Numbered from the stretch's first letter, positions 34,972 through 43,666 are shown. The stretch is 64,000 nt of DNA from UBA7359 sp963976795 (GCA_963976795.1 CAXBLT010000013.1:1-64000); one strand, 5' to 3'. Numbers and translations: made by a program. Notes: a model not told the origin generated them from the letters alone.

Positions 34972-36774
34972 TTAGGATTTTGCCATCTTGAGATTTTTTT
35001 CTGCTTCTAGTAATGATCGCCATTCACGTTTCTTTTCTTCAGTTAATTCATTCATATTGTTTATATTTCCGAATTCTCGAAGTTTAGAGTGAATAGTGAT
35101 TCCTTTTAATCTTTTAATAGAATCAAAAAAACTGTCACGCATCGATTCATCAGAAAAATCAGCATCTCCATACTGGGATTCTGACGGAGCCAGTTCAATT
35201 AATCTCTTCCTCACATTTTCGCGGTCACGATAGTTTTCGGTTATGCCTGCTATTGTGGTGCTTGGGTTGCTTTGAATATATGTGACTATTTCGATCAGAA
35301 ACTCTATTCCTCTTACCTCTATTTCTGAAAGTTTTTGATTTAGTGAATCATCCAGTGCCAATTCTGGTTTTCTTAATAATAACTTGATTGCTTCAGTTAA
35401 TAGACTTTGTTGACCGTCGTCTTTTTTAATGGTGTTCCTATTACTATGTAGAGGCGTTTTTACTGAACCTGTTTGTTTATATTCTCGCAGTTGCACCGCC
35501 AATTCTTCAGTCGGTATTTTGGTGATGTCGCTTAACTTTCTAAGTAAAACCGAGCTCAGAGCAGGGGCTGTCGAGAGTTTGCCAATAAACGGCAACGTGA
35601 TTTTTGCCATTGCCGCTTGAGATTCAAGTGACTCTAAGTCCTTATCTTTGCTGAGGTAGCTAAAAAGGTATTCTGACAAAGGTATTTGTAAGTTAGTGTC
35701 AAGAAACGCCCCAGTACCCTTGTCACGAACAAAGGTGTCCGGATCTTCTCCCGCGGGAAGGAACATGAAGTAAACTTGTTTATCATCTTTCAACAGAGGT
35801 AATGAATTTTCCAGGCCGCGCCAAGCGGCCTTATTTCCTGCTTCGTCCCCATCAAAACAAAATACTATTTTATTAGTAACCCGAAACATTTTTTCCATGT
35901 GTTCTGGTGTAGCCGCGGTGCCTAAGCTAGCAACGGCATTACGAATTCCAAATTGGGCCAACGCGATAACATCCATATAGCCTTCTACAACAAATAGGCT
36001 ATCGACATCTTTTAATGCTTTTCTGGCTTGGTACAAGCCATACAATTCACGGCCTTTGTGGAAGATGGGTGTTTCAGGAGAATTCAGGTATTTTGGTTTG
36101 TCATCACCCAATACTCTGCCGCCCATGCCAATAGCACGACCGCGTTGATCGCGAATGGGAAAGGTAAGACGATCCCTGAAACGGTCGTAGTAACCGCCGT
36201 GATCATTTTCAATGATGGCGCCGATCTTGAGTAATCTTTTCAATGACTCGTCTGAACCGCCCAGTTCGGTCATTAAATTATCCCAACCGGGAGGGGCAAA
36301 GCCCAATTCATATTCAGCAGCAATCTCGCCACTAATCCCGCGGCCTTTTAAATAACTGATGACACTATCTGCTTTGGGGTGACTTCTGAGCTGTTTTGAA
36401 TAATAAGCAGTGGCTATTTCCATTAGCTCATACAATTCGCTGGACTGATTATTGGTATTTGATGACTGTATAACGTCACGGGGGATTTCTACTCCAGCAC
36501 GAGATGCAAGGTCTTCAATCGCTTCGATGAAGCCCATATGCAGGTATTCCATGAGAAAGCTAATTGCCGTGCCATTCGCACCACAACCAAAGCAATGATA
36601 GAACTGCTTTTGCTGGCTTACTGTGAAAGACGGTGTCTTTTCGTCGTGAAACGGGCAACAGGCTTGATGATTACGCCCGGCTTTTTTAAGAGGCACATAA
36701 GCGTCAACGATATCGACGATGTCAATTCGTGCGAGTAGCTCATCGATGAAGTGTTGAGGAATTCTGCCAGCCAT
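34972..36774 (-). CDS. dnaG: DNA primase DnaG
   Basis: A 600-residue primase that makes RNA primers at the replication fork. The zinc finger is CCPFHDEKTPSF plus FYHCFGCG (about residues 39-65). The TOPRIM core has FVVEGYMDVIAL and CFDGDEAGNKAAWRG. The C-terminal 150 residues are the DnaB-helicase-binding domain. Its length agrees with E. coli (581). In this genome a MITE-like element (36792-36911) sits just 18 bp upstream of its start, inside the operon, so its Shine-Dalgarno region directly abuts the repeat. Confidence 0.97.
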   Translation of the reverse strand: MAGRIPQHFIDELLARIDIVDIVDAYVPLKKAGRNHQACCPFHDEKTPSFTVSQQKQFYHCFGCGANGTAISFLMEYLHMGFIEAIEDLASRAGVEIPRDVIQSSNTNNQSSELYELMEIATAYYSKQLRSHPKADSVISYLKGRGISGEIAAEYELGFAPPGWDNLMTELGGSDESLKRLLKIGAIIENDHGGYYDRFRDRLTFPIRDQRGRAIGMGGRVLGDDKPKYLNSPETPIFHKGRELYGLYQARKALKDVDSLFVVEGYMDVIALAQFGIRNAVASLGTAATPEHMEKMFRVTNKIVFCFDGDEAGNKAAWRGLENSLPLLKDDKQVYFMFLPAGEDPDTFVRDKGTGAFLDTNLQIPLSEYLFSYLSKDKDLESLESQAAMAKITLPFIGKLSTAPALSSVLLRKLSDITKIPTEELAVQLREYKQTGSVKTPLHSNRNTIKKDDGQQSLLTEAIKLLLRKPELALDDSLNQKLSEIEVRGIEFLIEIVTYIQSNPSTTIAGITENYRDRENVRKRLIELAPSESQYGDADFSDESMRDSFFDSIKRLKGITIHSKLREFGNINNMNELTEEKKREWRSLLEAEKNLKMAKS

Positions 36775-36791
36775 AATTGAATCTAGTATAT

Positions 36792-36911
36792 ACCCAAGAT
36801 ACTTGAAGATGATGGAATTAGAGTGTGTTTGTTTTTATTCAGGGTGAGACGCGACGATGCTCTGGATGAAAACAGATGGGCTATAAACCGGCATCTTCAA
36901 GTATCTTGGGT
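36792..36911. mobile_element. MITE-like palindromic element, copy 1, inside the rpsU-dnaG operon
   Basis: A 120-bp element bounded by perfect 20-bp inverted repeats beginning ACCCAAGATACTTGAAGATG. Its inside contains GTTTTTATTCAGGGTGAGAC and, after GCGACGATGC, GGATGAAAACAG. These match the reverse complement of copy 2 at 39481-39642, which is longer inside. It encodes no protein. It lies between yqeY and dnaG, 18 bp before the dnaG start, and when transcribed would form a large hairpin. Confidence 0.75.
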
Positions 36912-36958
36912 GTTAACAGCGCATAGTAATTCAGCGACTGTTGCTGGAACTTATTTTC

Positions 36959-37408
36959 TTAGGCGCTGAGTTTCGCCTTTATCAATCCGCTGACTTTGCC
37001 CATATCGGCACGACCTTGAAGCTCGCCCTTGAGCATTCCCATGACCTTGCCCATATCCTTTATTGATTCTGCGCCGCTTTTCGAGATTGCCCCTTCTATT
37101 AATGCGCTAATCTCATCATCTGATAATTTAGCAGGTAAGTAAGTATCAATGATATCGAGCTCAAATTGCTCTATTTCAACCAGATCGTCGCGGTTGGCTT
37201 CTCTGAATTGGGTAATGGAATCACGATGTTGTTTAGCCATTTTATCGAGGATGACGATGACTTGCTCATCGTTTAACTCAATGCGCTCATCGACTTCTTT
37301 TTGTTTGAATGCCGCCTGGATCAGACGCAGAGCGCCAAGGCGTTCCTTGTCTTTGCTACGCATGGCAGCCTTAACATCGTCACTAATTTGAGATTTGATA
37401 TCAGCCAT
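36959..37408 (-). CDS. yqeY: GatB/YqeY domain protein
   Basis: A 149-residue helical protein with the YqeY signature (MRSKDKERLGALRLIQAAFK near residue 15; GKVMGMLKGELQGRADMGKV near the end). The fold is that of the tRNA-binding tail of GatB, so it may bind tRNA, but no biochemical role is established. Its place between rpsU and dnaG is common in pseudomonads and relatives, though absent in E. coli. It is 30 bp downstream of rpsU. Confidence 0.93.
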   Translation of the reverse strand: MADIKSQISDDVKAAMRSKDKERLGALRLIQAAFKQKEVDERIELNDEQVIVILDKMAKQHRDSITQFREANRDDLVEIEQFELDIIDTYLPAKLSDDEISALIEGAISKSGAESIKDMGKVMGMLKGELQGRADMGKVSGLIKAKLSA

Positions 37409-37438
37409 GGCTGATCAACGAGAACCTGTAGAAGTGTC

Positions 37439-37654
37439 TTAGAATGGGCGGATACGATGCAGGACGTTTCTAGACGCCTGTTTTTGTGAACGTTTGACCG
37501 CAGCGGCAGCTTTACGCTTACGAACCTGGGTTGGTTTTTCGTAAAATTCACGGCGATGAACGTCAGCGAGTGTACCCGCTTTTTCACATGCGCGCTTGAA
37601 TCGACGCATTGCGATATCAAATGGTTCGTTGTCTCTTAACTTAACTGAAGGCAT
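37439..37654 (-). CDS. rpsU: 30S ribosomal protein S21
   Basis: A 71-residue basic protein, exactly the family length, beginning MPSVKLRDNEPFDIAMRRFK. The 16 codons open upstream (to 37702) are not part of S21. The RKRKAAAAVKR segment and basic tail are typical. It is the first gene of the macromolecular synthesis operon, giving coordinated control of translation, priming and transcription initiation. Its promoter is proposed at 37701-37728. Confidence 0.97.
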   Translation of the reverse strand: MPSVKLRDNEPFDIAMRRFKRACEKAGTLADVHRREFYEKPTQVRKRKAAAAVKRSQKQASRNVLHRIRPF

Positions 37655-37700
37655 AGTATTTGTTTTCCTTAGTCCTTTGCTCGATTGGGAAAAGGCGGCC

Positions 37701-37728
37701 ATTTTAGTGGGAATGAATGAAATTGCAA
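37701..37728 (-). promoter_or_regulatory. Candidate sigma-70 promoter for rpsU
   Basis: Read on the minus strand, TTGCAA (37728-37723) and TAAAAT (37706-37701) are separated by 16 bp. They lie about 47 bp upstream of the rpsU start in the divergent rpsU/tsaD gap. The fit to consensus is moderate (four of six and five of six). Confidence 0.45.
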
Positions 37729-37764
37729 TCCAATAATAATAATTTTAAGGAAACATTGAGATAA

Positions 37765-38769
37765 ATGCAGGTATTAGGAATAGAAACCTCATGTGATGAG
37801 ACGGGAATAGCGATATACGATTCGGAAGCGGGGCTTGTTGCCCATAACCTCTACAGTCAGGTTAAGTTGCATGAAGAATATGGAGGTGTGGTTCCTGAGT
37901 TAGCCTCGCGCGATCATGTCCGCAGGGTTTTGCCGCTGATCAGGCAGACGGTAGCAGAGGCAAAAACTGAGCTTAAATTACTCGATGCGATAGCCTATAC
38001 GGCCGGGCCTGGCTTAATGGGAGCCTTGCTTGTGGGTACTGCAACAGGCCGTAGTCTGGCCTATTCCTTGTCGATACCCGCTGTTGGTGTACATCATATG
38101 GAAGCACACTTATTAGCGCCGATGTTGGAAGAAGAAGTTCCTGAGTATCCGTTTTTGGCATTGTTGGTCTCTGGTGGGCATACGCTGCTGGTGAATGTGA
38201 GTGGTGCTGGTCAATACGAAATTATCGGTGAATCGGTAGATGATGCCGCAGGCGAGGCCTTTGACAAAACAGCTAAATTATTAGGATTACCCTATCCTGG
38301 AGGACCAGTTTTATCGGCATTGGCTGAAAAGGGCGATAGTAAGCGCTTCCATTTTCCAAGACCAATGACCGACCGACCAGGCCTGGATTTTAGTTTTAGT
38401 GGATTGAAAACTTTCGCCATGAACACAGTAAAGGCGGAGCCTGATGATGAACAAACGCGTGCAGACATCGCCCGGGCATTCGTCGATGCTGTCGTGGATA
38501 CATTTGTCATTAAGTGTCGCCGTGCGATTAAGGAAACGGGATTAAAGCGGTTAATTGTCGCTGGTGGTGTTAGTGCAAATACACAATTGCGGGCAGGACT
38601 GATTGAATTGATGGATGGGGTTAATGGAAGAGTCTATTTCCCGCGTGCTGAATTTTGTACGGATAATGGGGCAATGATTGCTTATGCCGGTTATTTGAGA
38701 ATTATGGCAGGGCAGACAGAATCACTTAATTTTCAAGCGAAACCACGGTGGCCACTAGAGACGCTCTGA
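37765..38769 (+). CDS. tsaD: tRNA N6-adenosine threonylcarbamoyltransferase TsaD
   Basis: A 334-residue ASKHA-fold enzyme that transfers threonylcarbamoyl to A37 of ANN-decoding tRNAs with TsaB and TsaE. It begins VLGIETSCDETGIAIYD. The metal-binding motif is HHMEAHLLAP, and SGGHTLL plus GGVSANTQLR complete the nucleotide site. Its length matches E. coli (337). It is divergent from rpsU, the conserved gammaproteobacterial arrangement, and convergent with plsY 7 bp away. Confidence 0.97.
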   Translation: MQVLGIETSCDETGIAIYDSEAGLVAHNLYSQVKLHEEYGGVVPELASRDHVRRVLPLIRQTVAEAKTELKLLDAIAYTAGPGLMGALLVGTATGRSLAYSLSIPAVGVHHMEAHLLAPMLEEEVPEYPFLALLVSGGHTLLVNVSGAGQYEIIGESVDDAAGEAFDKTAKLLGLPYPGGPVLSALAEKGDSKRFHFPRPMTDRPGLDFSFSGLKTFAMNTVKAEPDDEQTRADIARAFVDAVVDTFVIKCRRAIKETGLKRLIVAGGVSANTQLRAGLIELMDGVNGRVYFPRAEFCTDNGAMIAYAGYLRIMAGQTESLNFQAKPRWPLETL

Positions 38770-38776
38770 TTTAATA

Positions 38777-39385
38777 CTAGGTTTGTTCCTTCTTTTGTCC
38801 AATTTTATCTTCGGTTCCGGCAATCAGCTTACGTATATTTGATCGGTGTCGCCAAATCAAAAGAACGGTTATTAAGCTATGACAGATCAAGACATTGATG
38901 TTTTGTAAGATTAGCCAGGAATAGAGTGGGGTGAATACAGCTGAAAGTAGGGCTGCCAGAGATGAGTAGCGAAAAAGCAGTGCGAAAAAAGCCCAGGAAA
39001 GAACATAAGCGAGCCCAAGTAGCCAGTGTGTAGCAAAAAGAACACCGATCAGGGTTGCAACACCCTTGCCGCCTTTGAAGCTAAAGAAGATGGGGAACAG
39101 ATGGCCAAGGAAGGCAGCAAGTCCACAAAGGGCAATGATTATTTCAGGACTCCCAAGCACTTTAGCAAGCAAAACCGGAATCACGCCTTTTAATACGTCG
39201 CCTGCAAGAGTGAGAATTGCCGCCTTTTTGCCGTGTAAACGCATGACATTTGTTGCGCCGGGGTTTCCCGAACCCTCACTCCGAGGATCAGCTAGACCAA
39301 ATAGCTTACAGACAAGAATGGCTGACGCGATTGAACCCATTAGGTAGGCGATGGCAATCAGGATTACCGGAATAAAATTAGTCAT
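38777..39385 (-). CDS. plsY: Glycerol-3-phosphate acyltransferase PlsY
   Basis: A 202-residue membrane enzyme with five helices that transfers acyl groups from acyl-phosphate to glycerol 3-phosphate. The three catalytic loops are visible: GSGNPGATNVMR after helix one, the FSFKGGKGVAT loop, and WRHRSNIRKLIAG near the end. It starts phospholipid synthesis together with PlsX, which is not in this window. It is divergent from folB, with a MITE-like element in the shared gap. Confidence 0.96.
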   Translation of the reverse strand: MTNFIPVILIAIAYLMGSIASAILVCKLFGLADPRSEGSGNPGATNVMRLHGKKAAILTLAGDVLKGVIPVLLAKVLGSPEIIIALCGLAAFLGHLFPIFFSFKGGKGVATLIGVLFATHWLLGLAYVLSWAFFALLFRYSSLAALLSAVFTPLYSWLILQNINVLICHSLITVLLIWRHRSNIRKLIAGTEDKIGQKKEQT

Positions 39386-39474
39386 GGCGTTTACTGTTTC
39401 TATATTGGTTTGCGATTATAAGATCACTTATTAGTACTATGTAGGGCTAGTTTGTAGAGTTGTGCTCAATCAAA

Positions 39475-39490
39475 CGGGTATATACCCGTG
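39475..39490. repeat. Perfect 16-bp palindrome abutting MITE copy 2
   Basis: ACGGGTATATACCCGT is a perfect palindrome. Its right half is the start of the terminal repeat of the element at 39481; its left half is an inverted copy of the same end. It looks like the junction of two element ends, for example a remnant of an adjacent copy or a palindromic target. Confidence 0.5.
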
Positions 39491-39642
39491 ATACCTGAAA
39501 ATGCCTGTTTATAGCACACCTGTTTTTATCCATGTCAGCGTTGCTCCTCTTTGCAGGGAGCGACCATGCGCATCGTCGCGCCTTGCCCTGAATAAAAACA
39601 GATGCACTCTAAAATAACGCATTTCCAAATATCACGGGTATA
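39481..39642. mobile_element. MITE-like palindromic element, copy 2, between plsY and folB
   Basis: A 162-bp element with 24-bp terminal inverted repeats (TATACCCGTGATACC at left; ATATCACGGGTATA at right; three mismatches). The interior CGCGACGATGC region (read on the minus strand) and the GTTTTTATTCAGGG segment match copy 1 at 36.8 kb. Copy 2 has an extra central block of about 40 bp around the GGGAGCGACCATGCG segment. No protein is encoded. It occupies most of the 302-bp divergent gap and so lies in the promoter region of plsY or folB. Confidence 0.72.
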
Positions 39643-39687
39643 CTGCATAAGATTAAATTAAAAATGGCTACAAAAGATATAGGCACT

Positions 39688-40044
39688 ATGGATATTATTT
39701 ATCTAAGAGACCTCCGGATCGATACCATCATTGGAATATACGATTGGGAACGTAGGATGAAGCAGACCATAATTCTCGATTTAGAGATGGGGACGGATAT
39801 TCGAAAAGCGGCCAATAGTGACAATATTGACGACACTCTAAACTACAAAGCTGTCGCCAAACGATTAATGACGTTTGTTGGTGACAGTGAATTTGAATTA
39901 GTAGAAACGCTTGCAGAACGCATTGCAGAAATCATTATGACCGAGTTTGCTGTTCCCTGGTGTCGTCTATCACTCAATAAGAAAGGTGCTGTTCGTGGGG
40001 TCAGGGATGTTGGTGTCATCATTGAGCGCGGCAATAAAGAATGA
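39688..40044 (+). CDS. folB: Dihydroneopterin aldolase
   Basis: A 118-residue enzyme of folate synthesis that converts dihydroneopterin to 6-hydroxymethyl-dihydropterin and glycolaldehyde. It begins MDIIYLRDLRIDTIIGIYDWER; the LNYKAVAKRL segment and LVETLAERIAE (with the catalytic glutamate) follow, and the late lysine is in LSLNKKGAVRG. I chose ATG 39688 behind AGG; ATG 39664 is also in frame but adds eight residues not seen in the family. It overlaps folK by 4 bp. Confidence 0.94.
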   Translation: MDIIYLRDLRIDTIIGIYDWERRMKQTIILDLEMGTDIRKAANSDNIDDTLNYKAVAKRLMTFVGDSEFELVETLAERIAEIIMTEFAVPWCRLSLNKKGAVRGVRDVGVIIERGNKE

Positions 40045-40535
40045 CAATGAACCAGGTATATCTGGGGATCGGTAGCAATATCAATCGTGAGTCAAATATC
40101 CGTGATGGTTTGTTAGAAATACAGTCGTGCTATGGTGAGCTAACACTTTCACCTATCTATGAAACAAAGGCGTTTGGTTTTGATGGAGATGATTTCTTCA
40201 ATCTGGTTGTGGGATTAAAAACTGAGCTGCCTATTGGCGAATTGGCACATGACTTACGTGAAATTGAATTTCAATTTGGTCGAAGTCGAAATGAGACTCG
40301 GTATTCTTCCCGTACACTCGATGTAGACCTTTTATTATTTGGCGATGAAGTACATGAAAAACACCATGTGCCTAGATCCGATATCATCGAGTTTGGTTTT
40401 GTTTTAAAACCGCTTAGCGACATCGCTCCAGATTTAAAGCACCCGGTGACAGGTATGACCATGACTCAGCTATGGAATAAGTTTGATTCGTCTAGAGAAG
40501 TTATGCGACAAGTACCCGAACGACTCTGTTTATGA
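40041..40535 (+). CDS. folK: 2-amino-4-hydroxy-6-hydroxymethyldihydropteridine pyrophosphokinase
   Basis: A 164-residue enzyme that pyrophosphorylates the product of FolB's reaction. The HPPK signature is near the middle (the RTLDVDLLLFGDE segment), and YLGIGSNINRESNIRDGL opens the fold. Length matches E. coli FolK (159). The start ATG 40041 overlaps the folB stop (ATGA); a second ATG lies at 40047. It also overlaps the next gene by 4 bp, so three genes are probably coupled. Confidence 0.94.
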   Translation: MTMNQVYLGIGSNINRESNIRDGLLEIQSCYGELTLSPIYETKAFGFDGDDFFNLVVGLKTELPIGELAHDLREIEFQFGRSRNETRYSSRTLDVDLLLFGDEVHEKHHVPRSDIIEFGFVLKPLSDIAPDLKHPVTGMTMTQLWNKFDSSREVMRQVPERLCL

Positions 40536-41140
40536 TCAATATCATCTGCTTTGGAGATTCTATAACCGAAGGTGCGGAATTTACGCATAATGATCGCTGG
40601 ACAAGTTTGTTACAAATAAAACTGGATACGGTAAAACCAGAAACGTTTAACGTCCATAATAAAGGTATTGGTGGTAACACCACAGCTCAAGGGCTGGATC
40701 GTATTGATACAGATGTATTGTCTTTGTTGCCAGGGATTGTCTTTATCCAATTTGGTTTTAATGATGCAAATGTAAAAGATTTTTCCATAGAACCGCGTGT
40801 TGGTTTAGCAGAGTTTGAGAAAAACCTGAAAGAATTTCATCGCATAGTAAAAGCACATAAAAGTGTGCCGGTTTTTGTTTTGAATCACACCATTGGTGAA
40901 GTTGATGGTGAGCAGGGTAATGAGAGAAGTTATAATGATAACTACGCGCCTTATCATAAGACTGTTCAAGCGATCGCCAAAGAAGTGAACGCGCTATTAA
41001 TTGATATTCCTATGCAGATGTTAGAACGCGGAATCAAGGTAGAGGATTTTGTTTCAGAAGATCAAATCCACCTGTCATTGGCTGCTAATAATGACTATGC
41101 AGAGTTCATTTATGCTGGTCTAAATAAAATAAAACCATAA
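40532..41140 (+). CDS. SGNH/GDSL-type hydrolase
   Basis: A 202-residue esterase-fold protein. Block I is CFGDSITEGAEF with the catalytic serine, block III is IQFGFNDANVKDF (FGFND in place of the usual GxND), and block V is EDQIHLSL with the Asp/His region. No signal peptide is evident, so it should be cytoplasmic. Overlap with folK by 4 bp places it in the folB-folK operon, which is unusual company for an esterase. The substrate is unknown. Confidence 0.82.
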   Translation: MINIICFGDSITEGAEFTHNDRWTSLLQIKLDTVKPETFNVHNKGIGGNTTAQGLDRIDTDVLSLLPGIVFIQFGFNDANVKDFSIEPRVGLAEFEKNLKEFHRIVKAHKSVPVFVLNHTIGEVDGEQGNERSYNDNYAPYHKTVQAIAKEVNALLIDIPMQMLERGIKVEDFVSEDQIHLSLAANNDYAEFIYAGLNKIKP

Positions 41141-41214
41141 TACCAGCTGGCAATGATGAAATTATTTTCCGAGCCTGCAATAATAAAACGTATTAACACT
41201 GGAGTGCTAACAAA

Positions 41215-41628
41215 ATGAATGCCAGAGTCTTGTCTAAACTAGTTGTAATATTTCTCATGGTTTCGCTTAGTGGTTGTAAGCAGTATACAACAACAAAAAA
41301 AGTGAACGCTATTGAAGCAGCTATTACCAGTTATGATGTGGCGATGAGGTGGGCGCAATACCCTGAAGCATATCGTTATCATGTTTCTCCTAATGGCACT
41401 CAACCGCCTGCTGATTTAGATGCGCTTAAGGAACTTAGTGTCACAGGTGTAAAAGTGATAGAAAAGATCCTCAACGAGGATAAAACTGAAGCAAATGTAA
41501 AAACAGAAATAAGCTACTTTTTTAAAGATGAAGGAACGCTCAGAAAGCTTAAGCTCCAGCAGCGATGGTGGGTTAAAGAAGAAACAAACCAGTGGTTTAT
41601 CGATGGAGAATTTCCAAAGTTCCGATAA
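41215..41628 (+). CDS. Hypothetical lipoprotein
   Basis: A 137-residue exported protein with a clear lipobox (LSGC, about Cys21) after a hydrophobic signal. The mature part is an alpha+beta domain (KKVNAIEAAITSYDVAMRW; RKLKLQQRWWVKEETNQW) resembling NTF2-like secreted domains that end in a WW-x2-E...W-x-I-DGxFP motif. I do not recognise a characterised homologue. It is 74 bp downstream of the SGNH hydrolase and convergent with the pteridine reductase gene. Confidence 0.75.
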   Translation: MNARVLSKLVVIFLMVSLSGCKQYTTTKKVNAIEAAITSYDVAMRWAQYPEAYRYHVSPNGTQPPADLDALKELSVTGVKVIEKILNEDKTEANVKTEISYFFKDEGTLRKLKLQQRWWVKEETNQWFIDGEFPKFR

Positions 41629-41670
41629 GAGCGCTTTTAAAAGTGCACTATTTTTAGAAATTCCAAAACT

Positions 41671-42402
41671 TTACGAGTACAGCGTTCTACCGCCATCAAT
41701 ATTAAGCACTTGTCCGGTAATGTAATCTGCATCTTTGATTAAAAATAAGACAGCTTTTGTTATGTCTTTTACGTTGCCGGTTCTCTTCATCATGGTTTCA
41801 TTCAGTATCTCGTTTTTTTTCTCTTCTTCTATGTCATCGGGCCACATGATTACTCCCGGCGATATTGCATTAACACGAATAGCGGGAGCCAGTTCTTTTG
41901 CCAGTGATTGAGTCAGCATGACAAGGCCTGCTTTAGAGACGCTATAAACCGTATGGCTTCTTAATGGTCGGTTTGCATGTATGTCAGTGATGTTAATGAT
42001 GCAGCCTTTGTTTGCGCGTAATGATTTTGTCGCGAGCTGCGATAGAAATAAAGGTGCTTTAAGGTTGGTGTTGATCAATTCATTCCATTGCTGATCATCT
42101 AATGATGCCAGTGATGTTGGATAATACGCAGAAGCATTATTAATCAAGACATCTAAGCCACCTTTAAAATCCAGCGCGGCATCGATCAAAGCTGAGTAAT
42201 ATTCTCTATGTTCAAGATTGGCCTGAACCATGATGGCAGAATCACGACGAAGCCCATTAAGTTTTCGTACTAGCTCATGCGCTTCTTTAGCCGAACTATT
42301 ATAGTGAATAATGACATTCATCCCGGAGGAATGAAGTTGTTCCGCTATTGCAGCACCTATGCGTTTAGCAGCGCCAGTTATCAATGCAGTTTTATTTATC
42401 AC
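41671..42402 (-). CDS. Pteridine reductase (short-chain dehydrogenase)
   Basis: A 243-residue SDR enzyme. The cofactor loop is TGAAKRIGAAIA, where the arginine after TGxxK marks the NADPH-dependent pteridine-reductase branch rather than ordinary TGxxxGxG dehydrogenases. The catalytic pair is YSVSKAG, and NNASAYYP is the NNA motif region. Family members reduce dihydrobiopterin or dihydrofolate. Its closeness to folB and folK supports a pterin role. It is divergent from the MidA-type methyltransferase gene, 64 bp apart. Confidence 0.88.
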   Translation of the reverse strand: MINKTALITGAAKRIGAAIAEQLHSSGMNVIIHYNSSAKEAHELVRKLNGLRRDSAIMVQANLEHREYYSALIDAALDFKGGLDVLINNASAYYPTSLASLDDQQWNELINTNLKAPLFLSQLATKSLRANKGCIINITDIHANRPLRSHTVYSVSKAGLVMLTQSLAKELAPAIRVNAISPGVIMWPDDIEEEKKNEILNETMMKRTGNVKDITKAVLFLIKDADYITGQVLNIDGGRTLYS

Positions 42403-42466
42403 AATTATTTATATCATTAAATTGTTGTATTGAATCATTTCAGAAACAGAATAACATGGACGAATT

Positions 42467-43666
42467 ATGACACAATCGAAACTACAAAAGCCGGAAACAA
42501 TATTGCCGGTTCCGGATCAAGATGCTCTCATTCAAAGCGAAAAGTTGATCGTGTGTATCAAAGCAGCCCTGGATACACAAGGCGGTGCAATCAGTTTTGA
42601 TGAATACATGAAACTGGCTCTATATGCGCCAGGGTTGGGGTATTATAGTGCGGGTAGTCGTAAATTTGGTTCCGAAGGTGACTTCGTAACGGCACCGGAA
42701 TTATCACCAATATTTTCACGATGTTTGGCGCATCAATGTAAGCAAGTCTTAAACGAATTAGGTACCGGCAATATTCTGGAGTTGGGAGCAGGTACCGGTG
42801 CTATGGCTAGAGACATATTATTAGAGTTGGAAAAACAGGATGCATTACCAGAAAAATACTTAATTCTTGAAGTCAGTGCTGATCTGAAACAACGCCAACA
42901 AACCAATTTAAAAGAAACTATCCCTCATCTCATCGAACGCGTGGTTTGGTTAGATGCCCTCCCCGAAGATGGAGTTGCAGGCGTGATCCTTGCGAATGAG
43001 GTATTGGATGCATTACCAGTGAAGCGATTTAAAAAGACTGTTGGGGGCTTCAAGGAGTTGAAGGTCGGTTTGGGAGATAATCAATTTATCTGGGTTGAGA
43101 GCGATGCGAAGGGTGAGCTGCTTAATAATCTGGAAGAATTAGAAAATGATTTATCAACCTCGTTTCCCGAAAATTATGTTTCTGAGATAAATACTCAGCT
43201 TGGGTCTTGGTTAAGTGGCTTAGAGAGTGCGCTGAATAAAGGGGTGATGTTCTTCATCGATTATGGGTACTCGGCAGCAGAGTATTATCATCCTGAAAGA
43301 ATGGATGGTAGTTTGTTATGTCATTATCGACATCGTGTACATGCAGATCCGTTTTATAATCCCGGCTTGCAAGACATAACCTGCTCTGCCAATTTCACAG
43401 CTCTTGCGGAATGTGCTGACTCAGTCGGTTTACATGTCAGTGGCTACACAAATCAGACCTATTTCCTTTTTGGCTGCGGCCTTGAAGAGTTGCTAGCTGA
43501 TATGAATCAACTCGATATTAAAGCGCAAACTAAAATAGCACAGCAAGTACGCATATTAACCATGCCAGAAGAAATGGGAGAACGTTTCAAGGTTATGGCG
43601 CTGACAAAAGACTATAATTCTATTTTGCAGGGTTTTACATTGATGGATCAGCGTGTTCGCTTATAA
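42467..43666 (+). CDS. SAM-dependent methyltransferase, MidA/NDUFAF7 family
   Basis: A 399-residue class I methyltransferase. The SAM-binding motif is LELGAGTGAMARDIL, preceded by YALYAPG-like FDEYMKLALYAPGLGYYS, and PVKRF with FFIDYGYS are family-typical. The eukaryotic relative NDUFAF7 dimethylates an arginine of a complex I subunit. In bacteria the target is not known. In the same window an NDUFA9-like protein (46.8 kb), also linked to complex I in eukaryotes, is encoded. Confidence 0.88.
   Translation: MTQSKLQKPETILPVPDQDALIQSEKLIVCIKAALDTQGGAISFDEYMKLALYAPGLGYYSAGSRKFGSEGDFVTAPELSPIFSRCLAHQCKQVLNELGTGNILELGAGTGAMARDILLELEKQDALPEKYLILEVSADLKQRQQTNLKETIPHLIERVVWLDALPEDGVAGVILANEVLDALPVKRFKKTVGGFKELKVGLGDNQFIWVESDAKGELLNNLEELENDLSTSFPENYVSEINTQLGSWLSGLESALNKGVMFFIDYGYSAAEYYHPERMDGSLLCHYRHRVHADPFYNPGLQDITCSANFTALAECADSVGLHVSGYTNQTYFLFGCGLEELLADMNQLDIKAQTKIAQQVRILTMPEEMGERFKVMALTKDYNSILQGFTLMDQRVRL

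Noticed and set aside
37655..37702. Extended S21 from 37702
   Set aside because: S21 is 71 residues with the start MPSVKL; the extension would cover the -10 region of the likely promoter.
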